Positions 1 to 6,443 of a stretch of 9,577 bases of DNA are shown piece by piece (position 1 is the stretch's first letter; each line of letters begins with the position of its first letter). The DNA is from UMGS172 sp045651745 (GTDB lineage Bacteria > Bacillota > Clostridia > Oscillospirales > Acutalibacteraceae). The notes under the pieces are model-generated. The model ran no database searches, was not told the origin of the DNA, and saw only the letters and a list, made by a program, of their open reading frames with translations. The translations under genes were made by a program, and so were the position numbers. The DNA lies in assembly GCA_045651745.1 (NCBI GenBank), contig JAZRSW010000034.1, positions 1-9,577 of the forward strand, written 5' to 3'.

Positions 1-1
1 T

Positions 2-592
2 GTTGAGGCGTTGGGCAAAGATAGGGTTATCGGTGTTTTGATGCCTTGCGGTGTTCAGCACGATATTGATATGGCAGAACTTCTTGTTAATCACCTTAAT
101 ATTAAGCATTTTACCGTTAATATTAAGGACGCTGTTGACGGTCTTTCTTCTGCTTTCCCGTTTGAACTTTCTAATCAAAGTAAGGTTAATTTACCGCCGA
201 GAATAAGAATGGCAACTGTTTATGCCGTCGCACAAAGTTTCAACGGACGTGTGGTTAACACCTGCAATCTGTCAGAGGATTGGGTTGGATATTCTACCCG
301 CTACGGTGATGCGGCAGGTGACTTTAGCCCTATGGCAAACCTTACGGTACAAGAGGTTAAAGCAATAGGCAGAGAATTGGGCCTTCCCGATGTTTTAGTT
401 GACAAAGTGCCGATTGACGGTCTTTGCGGTAAAACCGACGAGGAAAATTTAGGCTTTACCTACCAAGAACTTGACCGTTATATCCGCGAGGGTGTTATTG
501 ACGACCAAAAGAAAAAGGAACTTATCGACCGCAAGCATAAAATGAATTTATTTAAACTCCAACTTATGCCGACGTTTAAACCTAATTTATAA
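2..592 (+). CDS. nadE: NAD(+) synthetase, 3' part (5' end outside window)
   Basis: The product amidates nicotinic acid adenine dinucleotide to NAD, using ATP, as the last step of NAD synthesis in the cytosol. The frame is open from the first bases, so the gene begins upstream; the TTG at base 11 is only an internal codon (Leu in ALGKDRVIGV). About 196 residues are visible. They include GVLMPCGVQHDIDMA, the conserved NLSEDWVGYSTRYGD segment, the FSPMANLTVQEVKAIGRELG stretch and the C-terminal GKTDEENLGFTYQELDRYI block that are typical of the family, and they end in the usual FKLQLMPTF-type tail. The N-terminal SGGxDS ATP-pyrophosphatase loop is not in the window, so whether there is also an N-terminal glutaminase domain (glutamine-dependent form) or not (short ammonia-dependent form) cannot be decided. 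A terminator lies directly downstream. Confidence 0.93.
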   Translation, partial: VEALGKDRVIGVLMPCGVQHDIDMAELLVNHLNIKHFTVNIKDAVDGLSSAFPFELSNQSKVNLPPRIRMATVYAVAQSFNGRVVNTCNLSEDWVGYSTRYGDAAGDFSPMANLTVQEVKAIGRELGLPDVLVDKVPIDGLCGKTDEENLGFTYQELDRYIREGVIDDQKKKELIDRKHKMNLFKLQLMPTFKPNL

Positions 593-598
593 ACAAAA

Positions 599-632
599 CA
601 ACCGCCTGAAACAAACGTTTCGGGCGGTTTCG
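599..632. terminator. Bidirectional rho-independent terminator between nadE and the TVP38-like gene
   Basis: Bases 601-612 (ACCGCCTGAAAC) pair with 617-628 (GTTTCGGGCGGT) to give a 12-bp stem with one G-T pair and an AAAC loop. A T-rich stretch follows on the plus strand, and on the minus strand the complement of the A-rich 585-600 gives another T-rich tail. It therefore can end both convergent genes. Confidence 0.85.
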
Positions 633-635
633 TTA

Positions 636-1355
636 TTATTTGTGTTCTTTTCTCTCGGTATGTTTACGGGATAAAAAATTATAGAGTAAATACCCAAATA
701 TACCCAATATTCCTGCAACTGTGAAAATAATAATCGTGCTAAAATATTTTTGCTCACTGAAAGTTGAGCCTGCGAATGTCGAAGTTACAACCGAGGGGAT
801 TCGGCAAAATGTACTGATTATCATAAATGTCCCGAACTTGATTTTTGTCACGCCTGCGAAATAGGTGATAAGGTCTTTTGGCGTGCCGGGTATAAAATAC
901 AGCAAGCCCAAAAGCCAAACTAACTTTTTATCGTCATTCAGAAATTTCAACCGTTTTAAGTCCTTTTGGTCAATCATAATTGAGGTGAATTTGCGCCCTA
1001 AAAGACGGGTTAAACCGAAAATTAAAAGCGTTGCTAATGCCGAACCGATAAGACACAAGACAGTGCCCATAATTCCGCCAAAAGCATAGCCTGCGCCGAT
1101 TTCAATAAACTCACCCGGAATAAATGCAAATACAACCTGCAAAAACTGAACGCTTAAAAACACTAAAACGCTGATTATTCCATTATCACCGATAAACTCG
1201 CGGAAATTTTCGGGGTCTTTGGCGGTGTCAATTATTTTCGGACCTAAAATAACAGTGCCTAAAACCATAAGCAATATAAACACGGCGACCGATATTAAAA
1301 GATAAATATTCCGCCCTGAAAAGCAGTTTTTGATTTTAAAGTTTATTTCGGTCAC
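636..1355 (-). CDS. TVP38/TMEM64 (DedA-like, SNARE-associated) family membrane protein
   Basis: This 239-residue integral membrane protein belongs to the VTT/SNARE-associated fold. Hydrophobic segments lie near residues 17-37, 58-80, 88-116, 143-165, 172-195 and 207-230. The family signature is visible as FIPGEFIEIGAGYAFGG (re-entrant hairpin region), followed by the GSALATLLIFGLTRLLGRKF block. A second half-helix appears as YFIPGTPKDLITYFAGV. Relatives have been linked to membrane homeostasis, envelope stress resistance and lipid scrambling, but the substrate of this protein cannot be read from sequence. The start used is GTG at 1355-1353; the purine-rich AAAGG lies only 2 bases upstream, which is short, and no ATG near the N-terminus offers a better choice, so the start is uncertain. 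The gene is monocistronic, convergent with nadE and divergent from the symporter operon. Confidence 0.85.
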   Translation of the reverse strand: MTEINFKIKNCFSGRNIYLLISVAVFILLMVLGTVILGPKIIDTAKDPENFREFIGDNGIISVLVFLSVQFLQVVFAFIPGEFIEIGAGYAFGGIMGTVLCLIGSALATLLIFGLTRLLGRKFTSIMIDQKDLKRLKFLNDDKKLVWLLGLLYFIPGTPKDLITYFAGVTKIKFGTFMIISTFCRIPSVVTSTFAGSTFSEQKYFSTIIIFTVAGILGIFGYLLYNFLSRKHTERKEHK

Positions 1356-1377
1356 CGCCTTTACTTTGATTTTTTAA

Positions 1378-1406
1378 AGTATAACATTGCTTTCGACATT
1401 TTACAA
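1378..1406 (-). promoter_or_regulatory. Putative sigma-A promoter for the TVP38-like gene
   Basis: Read on the minus strand, TTGTAA (1406-1401) is separated by 17 bases from TATACT (1383-1378). The -10 box is about 22 bases before the GTG codon, so the leader would be very short, which may fit the weak ribosome binding site. Confidence 0.5.
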
Positions 1407-1428
1407 CATTAAAATATCAGGAAATTAC

Positions 1429-1456
1429 TTGAATATAAAAAGATTTGTGTTAAAAT
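1429..1456 (+). promoter_or_regulatory. Putative sigma-A promoter for the symporter-phosphodiesterase operon
   Basis: TTGAAT (1429-1434) is followed after 16 bases by TAAAAT (1451-1456). An overlapping alternative -10 box (TATAGT, 1456-1461) has a spacer of 21, which is too long. The symporter ATG lies about 40 bases downstream with AGAGGTG at 1487-1493 as ribosome binding site. Confidence 0.5.
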
Positions 1457-1497
1457 ATAGTTAGTTACTTATTTTAGTATAAATCAAGAGGTGTGTT

Positions 1498-2787
1498 ATG
1501 AAACTTGATAATAAGAGAACAGTGTTAATCGGTCTTTCTTTTATGGGGATTCTCGCGTTTTGGCAACTTTATGACCAGGTAGTACCGTATTTGTTGGAAA
1601 GCCAGTTCGGTCTTAAAACCTTTGCCGCCAACGCCATTATGTCCATTGATAACGTTTTGGCCATTTTTATGTTGCCACTGTTTGGTTGGATTTCCGACCG
1701 CACTAATACCAGTTTAGGTAAGCGTACACCTTACATTTTGTTTGGAACTATTGTAGCGTCGGTTTTGCTTGTGGTTTTGGGCGTGTTTACTCAAATAAAC
1801 AATTTCTGGGGATTCTTTATCGTGCTTATGGCACTTCTTGTCACTATGGCTGTTTATCGCACACCTGCTGTTGCATATATGCCTGATGTCACCCCGAAAC
1901 CGTTGCGCAGTAAGGCTAATGCTATTATCAACCTTGTAGGTTATTTGGGCGGTATTTTTACAACCGTTGTTATGATGTTTATGCTTAAAAGCGAAAAGCA
2001 AACAGACGGCAGTTCGAGTTACACCGCCGACCAATCGTTTTTGCCTGTTTTTATAATTATTGCCGCATTTATGTTGGTTGCTGTGCTTGTTCAGACATTC
2101 TCTATTCGCGAAACCAAGTTGCCTCACGTAAAGGACGAGCCTCAAGAGGTACAACAAGGCGGTAAAATGGCAAGACCCGTTTTCCGTAGTCTTGTGTTGA
2201 TTTTAGCATCAGTTTTCTTGTGGTTTATGGCTTATAACGCCGTTACAACCGCGTTTTCAAGATACTGTGTTAATGTTTGGGGTACTGACCTTGGCACTTC
2301 ATCAAGTTATCTTTTAACCGCAACCGTTGCTGCTATTGCAGCATTTATTCCGCTTGGTATGTTGTCATCTAAAGTAGGAAGAAAAAAGACAGTTCTTATT
2401 GGCGTTGCAATGATGACCGTGTGCTATGCAATTGCAATTTTAATCCGCCATCAGACACCGATTATGTACCTTATTTTCGGTATCGTAGGTATTGGCTGGG
2501 CGGCGATTAACGTCAATTCATTCCCGATGGTTGTTGAAATGAGTGCAGGTTCTGATGTTGGTAAATATACGGGATTTTACTACACATTCTCAATGGCGGC
2601 ACAGATTACCACACCGCTTTTGTCAGGTTTCCTCATTGATAATTTAGGACTTGGATATTCGGTTCTTTTCCCGTATGCCGTACTGTTTTCTGCACTGTCC
2701 TTTGTTACAATGTTGTTTGTTAAACACGGCGATTCCAAACCGCAGAAAAAGGCCTCGGCTTTGGAAAACTTTGACGTGGAGGATTAA
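1498..2787 (+). CDS. MFS sugar:cation symporter, SLC45/GPH-like
   Basis: This 429-residue protein has about 12 transmembrane helices (near residues 9-30, 44-64, 79-98, 102-121, 142-163, 181-201, 230-250, 268-288, 298-316, 321-341, 358-380 and 387-408), with a polar central loop around 203-228. The motif GWISDRTNTSLGKRTPYI (63-80) is the MFS loop 2-3 signature in the form typical of the SLC45/sucrose transporter and glycoside-pentoside-hexuronide groups, and GMLSSKVGRKKT (287-298) is its echo in the second half. RTPAVAYMPDVTPKPLRSKA (121-140) also fits these groups. It most likely imports a sugar or glycoside with H+ or Na+; the substrate cannot be named. ATG 1498 is preceded by AGAGGTG at a 4-base spacing. 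It sits 2 bases ahead of a phosphodiesterase gene, which suggests co-transcription and coupled translation. Confidence 0.88.
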   Translation: MKLDNKRTVLIGLSFMGILAFWQLYDQVVPYLLESQFGLKTFAANAIMSIDNVLAIFMLPLFGWISDRTNTSLGKRTPYILFGTIVASVLLVVLGVFTQINNFWGFFIVLMALLVTMAVYRTPAVAYMPDVTPKPLRSKANAIINLVGYLGGIFTTVVMMFMLKSEKQTDGSSSYTADQSFLPVFIIIAAFMLVAVLVQTFSIRETKLPHVKDEPQEVQQGGKMARPVFRSLVLILASVFLWFMAYNAVTTAFSRYCVNVWGTDLGTSSSYLLTATVAAIAAFIPLGMLSSKVGRKKTVLIGVAMMTVCYAIAILIRHQTPIMYLIFGIVGIGWAAINVNSFPMVVEMSAGSDVGKYTGFYYTFSMAAQITTPLLSGFLIDNLGLGYSVLFPYAVLFSALSFVTMLFVKHGDSKPQKKASALENFDVED

Positions 2788-2789
2788 CC

Positions 2790-3605
2790 GTGACCGTTCT
2801 AATGTTTTTTATCGGTGCGGTAGTGTTTCTCGGTTTGGTTTATCTGTTTTTGGTTTTCCCAAGTGTACGTCGGCATAATGATTTAAAACTTATTGAGGGA
2901 AAGTTTATTGCTCACCGAGGTTTGCACGATTTAACTGAAAACACGCCGGAAAATTCACTTTCAGCGTTTCGTCAGGCCGTTGAGTTAGGGTATCCGATTG
3001 AAATTGATATTCATTTGACTTTGGACGGTAAAGTCGTGGTTTTTCACGATGACACTTTAGACCGTATGTGTGGGGTTTCGGGCAGGGTAGAGGAAAAAAC
3101 TCTTTCGGAACTAAAAGCACTGCGACTGGGTAACACAAACTACGAAATACCTACATTAGAGGAATGTTTAAATACAGTCAACGGTAAAGTGCCGTTGCTG
3201 ATTGAATTTAAATGTGTTTCCTTAAAATGTGCTCCGCTTTGTCAAAAGTCTGATGAAATTTTAAGCCGATATAACGGAGATTATCTTATTCAATCCTTTT
3301 ATCCCACTGTGCTTCGGTGGTATAAAAAACATAGACGTGAAGTATGTCGCGGTCAGCTTGCCGAAAGTTTCAAAGGTGCAAGTTTTGAAAAGAGAATGTC
3401 CGGCAATATGCTTTTTAATTTTTTGGGAAGACCCGACTTTGTGTCATATAAACATACCGATGCTAAAAATATTTCACGTATGTTTGTTACAAAATTAGGT
3501 GCATATCCTGTTGGGTGGACCTTTCAGTCACAAGACGAGTTAGATAAAAATGGCAAATACTTTAACACTTTTATTTTTGAACAGTTTTTGCCCAAAGAAA
3601 AGTAG
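2790..3605 (+). CDS. Membrane-anchored glycerophosphodiester phosphodiesterase
   Basis: The enzyme family cleaves glycerophosphodiesters to glycerol-3-phosphate plus an alcohol. The 271-residue protein has a hydrophobic helix at residues 3-23, then a TIM-barrel GDPD domain from about 38 to the end. Visible active-site elements are H42-R43-G44 with E54-N55, the metal ligands E71 and D73 in EIDIHLTLDG, H86-D87 in VVFHDDTLDR, IPTLEE near 120-125, and E139-K141 in LIEFK. The start is GTG 2790, chosen because GGAGG at 2778-2782 lies 7 bases upstream. There are no charges before the helix and RRH follows it, so by the positive-inside rule the catalytic domain may face the cytoplasm (inference). Co-transcription with the symporter gene suggests it acts on an imported or lipid-derived compound; glycerophosphodiester sugars are one option. 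There is no clear terminator after the gene. Confidence 0.9.
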   Translation: MTVLMFFIGAVVFLGLVYLFLVFPSVRRHNDLKLIEGKFIAHRGLHDLTENTPENSLSAFRQAVELGYPIEIDIHLTLDGKVVVFHDDTLDRMCGVSGRVEEKTLSELKALRLGNTNYEIPTLEECLNTVNGKVPLLIEFKCVSLKCAPLCQKSDEILSRYNGDYLIQSFYPTVLRWYKKHRREVCRGQLAESFKGASFEKRMSGNMLFNFLGRPDFVSYKHTDAKNISRMFVTKLGAYPVGWTFQSQDELDKNGKYFNTFIFEQFLPKEK

Positions 3606-3630
3606 TTTTACATAAAAAAACAAATTTTTA

Positions 3631-3660
3631 TTGACAAAACACCCCTTTTAGTGTGATAAT
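3631..3660 (+). promoter_or_regulatory. Strong sigma-A promoter upstream of rsmD
   Basis: A perfect TTGACA -35 box (3631-3636) and GATAAT -10 box (3655-3660) are 18 bases apart, and TGTG just before the -10 box resembles an extended -10 element. Transcription would start near 3667, about 245 bases before rsmD. It drives either a long rsmD leader or an independent small RNA. Confidence 0.7.
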
Positions 3661-3911
3661 GAATATAGAATATCGAAATGTCTTAAAGTGTTTAGATAAG
3701 CTGATAAAATCGACTTTTGCTAATTCAAATTATAAAAATTTGAATTAGCGCGATATTCATTGCAACGGTTAAAGTCAAATTTTCAAAGAAAATTTTTAAC
3801 CAAATCTGCGATTTGGTATCGAAATAGTGCTTTTAAACACTATTTCAAGTTTCTATAACCGTTATATTGTAAATGTGCAATAGTATGTTTTGTGATTAAA
3901 AGGGAAGTTTG
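3661..3911 (+). other. Palindrome-rich region, candidate structured 5' leader of the rsmD operon
   Basis: This gap contains no credible gene. It holds several nested inverted repeats. First, 3668-3675 pairs with 3751-3758 (8 bp) around a perfect 12-bp hairpin, 3719-3730 with 3738-3749. Second, 3764-3771 pairs with 3856-3863 (8 bp) and encloses three hairpins in a row: 3777-3784/3788-3795, 3799-3806/3810-3817 and 3821-3829/3838-3846. The region is AT-rich, so some pairs could be chance, but the 12-bp arm and the orderly enclosure are notable. None of the hairpins is followed by a good T-run, so none looks like a terminator. It matches no riboswitch class I can recognise. A palindromic miniature insertion element is the main alternative. 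Confidence 0.5.
3719..3749. repeat. Perfect 12-bp inverted repeat with 7-base loop
   Basis: GCTAATTCAAAT (3719-3730) is the exact reverse complement of ATTTGAATTAGC (3738-3749), separated by TATAAAA. It is the strongest palindrome of the rsmD leader and lacks a T-tract, so termination is unlikely. Confidence 0.85.
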
Positions 3912-4463
3912 ATGAGAGTTATTACAGGAACTGCACGTGGCATGCGTCTTGAAACTTTGGAAGGGAACGATGTTCGCCCGACAAGTGATAAGGTTAAAGA
4001 GGCTATATTCAGTGCAATACACTTCGAAATTGAGGGCAGGCGGATTTTAGATTTGTTCGCTGGCTCGGGTCAATTAGGAATTGAGGCTTTGAGTCGTGGT
4101 GCTGAAAAGTGTATTTTCACCGACGCTTCTCAAAATGCTATTGATGTCGTTAAGCGTAATGTGAAAAAGACGGGCTTTGACAGTCAGTCGGTTATCTGCC
4201 GTACCGATTATGCATCCTTTTTAAAGGGTACTAAAGAAACGTTTGATATAGCGTTTATCGACCCACCGTATATGAAAGGTTTAACGGCTAATGCTTTGGA
4301 ATTAACTTCGCTTAAAATGAGTGATTATGGTATTATTGTCGTCGAACACCCAAGCGAAGTTGAGTTGCCAATAGAGGTTAACGGTTTTAAACAAACCAAA
4401 ACTTATAAATACGGAAAGCTTGTTAATGTCACTATTTTTAAAAAGAATAGAGAAGATGATTAA
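3912..4463 (+). CDS. rsmD: 16S rRNA (guanine(966)-N(2))-methyltransferase RsmD
   Basis: RsmD methylates G966 of 16S rRNA using S-adenosylmethionine, acting on assembled small-subunit particles in the cytosol. The 183-residue product is a normal length for the family. It shows MRVITGTARGMRL at the N-terminus, RPTSDKVKEAIFS (22-34), the SAM-binding motif I ILDLFAGSGQLGIEAL (45-60) with the acidic D71 on the next strand end, and the catalytic DPPY motif at 117-120. The start is ATG 3912 rather than the adjoining TTG at 3909, because AGGGA at 3901-3905 is then 6 bases away. The stop codon shares one base with the next start (TAATG), so rsmD and coaD are translationally coupled; this pair is common across bacteria. 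A long palindrome-rich leader precedes it. Confidence 0.95.
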   Translation: MRVITGTARGMRLETLEGNDVRPTSDKVKEAIFSAIHFEIEGRRILDLFAGSGQLGIEALSRGAEKCIFTDASQNAIDVVKRNVKKTGFDSQSVICRTDYASFLKGTKETFDIAFIDPPYMKGLTANALELTSLKMSDYGIIVVEHPSEVELPIEVNGFKQTKTYKYGKLVNVTIFKKNREDD

Positions 4464-4957
4464 TGGATAGAATTATTGCTGTTTGTCCGGGTAGTTTTGA
4501 CCCGGTTACTGTAGGTCACCTAGATATTATCCGACGTGCCGCAGGTATGTTTTCAAGGGTTATTGTGGTTGTAATGACAAATTCCTCTAAAAACCCGAGT
4601 TTTACTGCCGTTGAACGTATGGAAATGCTCCGCGAGGTTACGGCTGACATTCCTAACGTTGTGGTTGACTGTTATGACGGCCTTTTAGCTGATTATGCAC
4701 GTCAGGTTTCGGCGGGGGCAATTGTAAAGGGTCTTCGTGCTATGTCTGACTTTGAGTATGAATTTCAGATGGCACTGACTAATAAAAAACTCAATCCCAA
4801 TGTTGAAACGGTTTTCTTGACAACCAAGGCTGAAAATATGTATTTGAGTTCAAGTATGGTTAAGGAAATCGGTCGCATGGGCGGGGATATACGCGAGTTT
4901 GTCCCCGAAACTATCCACGATGCAATTTTAAAAAGAATTAAAACCGAAAGGAAGTAA
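4463..4957 (+). CDS. coaD: Phosphopantetheine adenylyltransferase
   Basis: CoaD transfers AMP from ATP to 4'-phosphopantetheine, making dephospho-CoA, the penultimate step of coenzyme A synthesis. The 164-residue protein has the usual length for this hexameric nucleotidyltransferase. Motifs are PGSFDPVTVGH (9-19) with the TxGH nucleotide-binding signature, DGLL (72-75), VKGLRAMSDFEYE (88-100), and LSSSMVKE (128-135), which corresponds to the ISSTxVKE ATP-binding motif of the family. The ATG overlaps the rsmD stop by one base and no separate promoter is seen. It is followed after 5 bases by a coiled-coil gene whose ribosome binding site (AGGA at 4949-4952) lies inside the coaD end. Confidence 0.96.
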   Translation: MDRIIAVCPGSFDPVTVGHLDIIRRAAGMFSRVIVVVMTNSSKNPSFTAVERMEMLREVTADIPNVVVDCYDGLLADYARQVSAGAIVKGLRAMSDFEYEFQMALTNKKLNPNVETVFLTTKAENMYLSSSMVKEIGRMGGDIREFVPETIHDAILKRIKTERK

Positions 4958-4962
4958 AAGTT

Positions 4963-5433
4963 ATGAATATGGACGATTTGATGGAACAGTTGGACGAAGT
5001 GCTTGAAAGCAGTTTCAAAATGCCCGGTAAGCGTGTTGTTGTTGATGTTGAAAAGGTCAGAGCTATTATTGATGATATGCGTATGACTATGCCGACCGAG
5101 GTTAAGCAGGCTAAGGGTATCGTTGCTGACCGTGCAGATATTATCAATAACGCAAAGCGTGAGGCTGATAATATCATCCGTGTTGCTGAGGAACGCGCCA
5201 AGGCTATGGTTGCTCAGGAAGAAATCACAAAACTTGCACAGGCAAAAGCAGGAGAGGTTTTGGCAGCAGCTCAGAAGAAGAGCCGTGATATGCGTAAAGC
5301 CGCTCAGGATTTTGTTGACGATTTAATGCTCCGTTCTGACGAAATGCTTACCGCTAATCTTAACGAGATTAAGAAGACCCGTGCTGCTCTCCGTCAGCAG
5401 ATTCCGCAAGCTTCAGGAAACCAAGGCGAGTAA
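4963..5433 (+). CDS. Conserved coiled-coil protein of the coaD operon, function unknown
   Basis: I do not recognise a specific function. The 156-residue protein has an acidic N-terminal helix (MDDLMEQLDEVLESS), a short KRVVVDVEKVRAIIDDM segment (about 24-40), then a long charged, Ala-rich helix from about 46 to 145 with heptad-like spacing of hydrophobic residues, and a polar tail. There is no signal peptide or membrane helix. Such proteins in clostridia are often loosely labelled ATPase or ATP synthase subunit B/H-like because of the coiled coil, but no Walker motif or membrane anchor is present, so that label is not supported. The KRVVVDVEKV start slightly recalls DivIVA-like proteins. It may be the last gene of the rsmD-coaD operon. 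A second in-frame ATG at 4969 is also possible; AGGA at 4949-4952 is 10 bases from 4963. Confidence 0.82.
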   Translation: MNMDDLMEQLDEVLESSFKMPGKRVVVDVEKVRAIIDDMRMTMPTEVKQAKGIVADRADIINNAKREADNIIRVAEERAKAMVAQEEITKLAQAKAGEVLAAAQKKSRDMRKAAQDFVDDLMLRSDEMLTANLNEIKKTRAALRQQIPQASGNQGE

Positions 5434-5466
5434 TATTAATACTTGCATATTTTAAAATTAAAGTTT

Positions 5467-5504
5467 AAAATAGTGGTACAGATTAACTGTATCACTATTT
5501 TTTT
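5467..5504 (+). terminator. Rho-independent terminator of the rsmD-coaD operon
   Basis: Bases 5467-5481 pair with 5487-5501 (15 bp, one G-T pair) around an ATTAA loop, and the right arm runs into a tract of seven T. It lies 34 bases after the coiled-coil gene and just before the next gene's ribosome binding site. Confidence 0.88.
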
Positions 5505-5519
5505 AGTTGAGGTGATATA

Positions 5520-6125
5520 ATGCCCGGTCCGATAACACACTTGCAAGCGGCTTACTATTATAATGTAAAACAAACCAAAAAGTATCCTGCCGAGATATAT
5601 TTGGGTAGTATAAGTCCCGACAGTGTTAACGTTGACGGTCTCGCACCGAAAGAGAAACGCTGGCCTGCTCATTTAAGGGTTTCGAATTTAAAAGTTTGGC
5701 TTAATAACGCTAAAGAATTTTACAATCTTAACACAGGTAAAACTGACGAAGCGTTTTTAAGAGGATATATTTTACATTTAATAACCGATATTGTCTGGGA
5801 TATGTATTTTAATGATGAAATTTATAAAAAATTACTTTCAGTTGGTGTTAACAAGGAAAACCTTAAAGATGAACGTTGGAACGAGCTTTACGGTTATGAG
5901 CAATTGCAGGTGGGTACTGATTGGTATAACGAGATTTTGGAATGTGTCAAGTCGGCGAAAACGATTGAAATCGGCACATTAAAGGTAGAGGAAATTGAAA
6001 TTTTGAGAGAAAATGTGATTTTTAACCGCTTACAAAAGGGGAATAAGCCAGAATTTATAAATAAAGAACTTATGCATTTACTTTTTGCAAAGGTTTTTGA
6101 GGTTGCAGAACAGATTTTTAATTAA
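5520..6125 (+). CDS. Zinc-dependent phospholipase C-like protein, cytosolic
   Basis: This 201-residue protein begins MPGPITH and carries the ligand spacing of the zinc-dependent phospholipase C / S1-P1 nuclease fold: H7, D34 in LGSISPDSV, H51 in PAHLR, and H86, D90 in FLRGYILHLITDIVWD. In that family these residues hold the zinc cluster. The homology is inferred from the motif pattern, and the C-terminal half from about residue 100 is not recognisable. It has no signal peptide, unlike secreted phospholipases C, so the substrate is probably not extracellular lecithin; an intracellular phosphoester or a non-enzymatic role is possible. ATG 5520 is preceded by AGGTGA (5510-5515). It stands alone between two terminators. 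The ribosome binding site is only 5 bases after the upstream T-tract, so no own promoter is evident; expression could come from readthrough. Confidence 0.72.
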   Translation: MPGPITHLQAAYYYNVKQTKKYPAEIYLGSISPDSVNVDGLAPKEKRWPAHLRVSNLKVWLNNAKEFYNLNTGKTDEAFLRGYILHLITDIVWDMYFNDEIYKKLLSVGVNKENLKDERWNELYGYEQLQVGTDWYNEILECVKSAKTIEIGTLKVEEIEILRENVIFNRLQKGNKPEFINKELMHLLFAKVFEVAEQIFN

Positions 6126-6152
6126 ATCATTGAAAAATATTGAAATTTCCAT

Positions 6153-6214
6153 CCCCGAAAATTGTCATTTTATGGGAATAAAACCTTAAAAAGTGCAATT
6201 TCGGGGTATTTTTT
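6153..6214 (+). terminator. Long-stem terminator after the phospholipase C-like gene
   Basis: CCCCGAAAATTG (6153-6164) pairs with CAATTTCGGGG (6196-6206) with one bulged A. Beyond it, 6166-6171 can pair with 6190-6195. Six T follow at 6209-6214. The apical part (6169-6184) can form a small hairpin closed by a GGGA loop. Confidence 0.75.
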
Positions 6215-6409
6215 GGGGTTATTTAAACCGATTTTGCTTAAAAAGTGAAATTTAGTCACAAAAAATCGTTGGTTTGCACAATTTTTCCGCTTTTTCGAAG
6301 TAAAGCAAAGCAGTGTTTTCCTAAATAATTACAATCTTGTAACCTCTTTTTTGGTATAAAAATAGGTTTGTTTTCGTCATTTTGCACAAAGGGTATACAC
6401 ACCCAAGGG
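6215..6409. other. Gene-free AT-rich spacer with weak secondary structure
   Basis: No open frame with a ribosome binding site is visible here on either strand. It contains an imperfect stem (6225-6235 with 6262-6275, with a 3-base bulge) around a small GTGA/TCAC hairpin, a 14-bp palindrome TTACAA-TC-TTGTAA (6329-6342), and a direct repeat of TTTGCACAA at 6273-6281 and 6381-6389. I see no known riboswitch or small-RNA gene. The palindrome could be an operator upstream of the G5-3D gene promoter, but this is only a possibility. Confidence 0.35.
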
Positions 6410-6437
6410 TTGACTTATTGTATTTTTTGCTTATAAT
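6410..6437 (+). promoter_or_regulatory. Sigma-A promoter of the G5-3D protein gene
   Basis: TTGACT (6410-6415) and a consensus TATAAT (6432-6437) are 16 bases apart. Transcription would start near 6444 and give a leader of about 160 bases. Confidence 0.7.
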
Positions 6438-6443
6438 AAGTAT

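Noticed and set aside
1714..2157. Open frame of 147 codons on the minus strand inside the symporter gene
   Set aside because: Antisense shadow of a clear membrane transporter; it is rich in His, Asn, Lys and Cys with no domain or ribosome binding site.
3909..3911. TTG as the rsmD start codon
   Set aside because: The ATG directly after it has better spacing from the AGGGA ribosome binding site and gives the usual MRVITG N-terminus.
6273..6389. TTTGCACAA direct repeat as a CRISPR-like or attachment repeat
   Set aside because: Only two 9-base copies 108 bases apart, easily due to chance in AT-rich DNA.
6153..6409. Possible riboswitch or small-RNA gene
   Set aside because: The stems are irregular, the first is best explained as a terminator, and the rest lies upstream of the G5-3D promoter rather than in its transcript; no known consensus is present.
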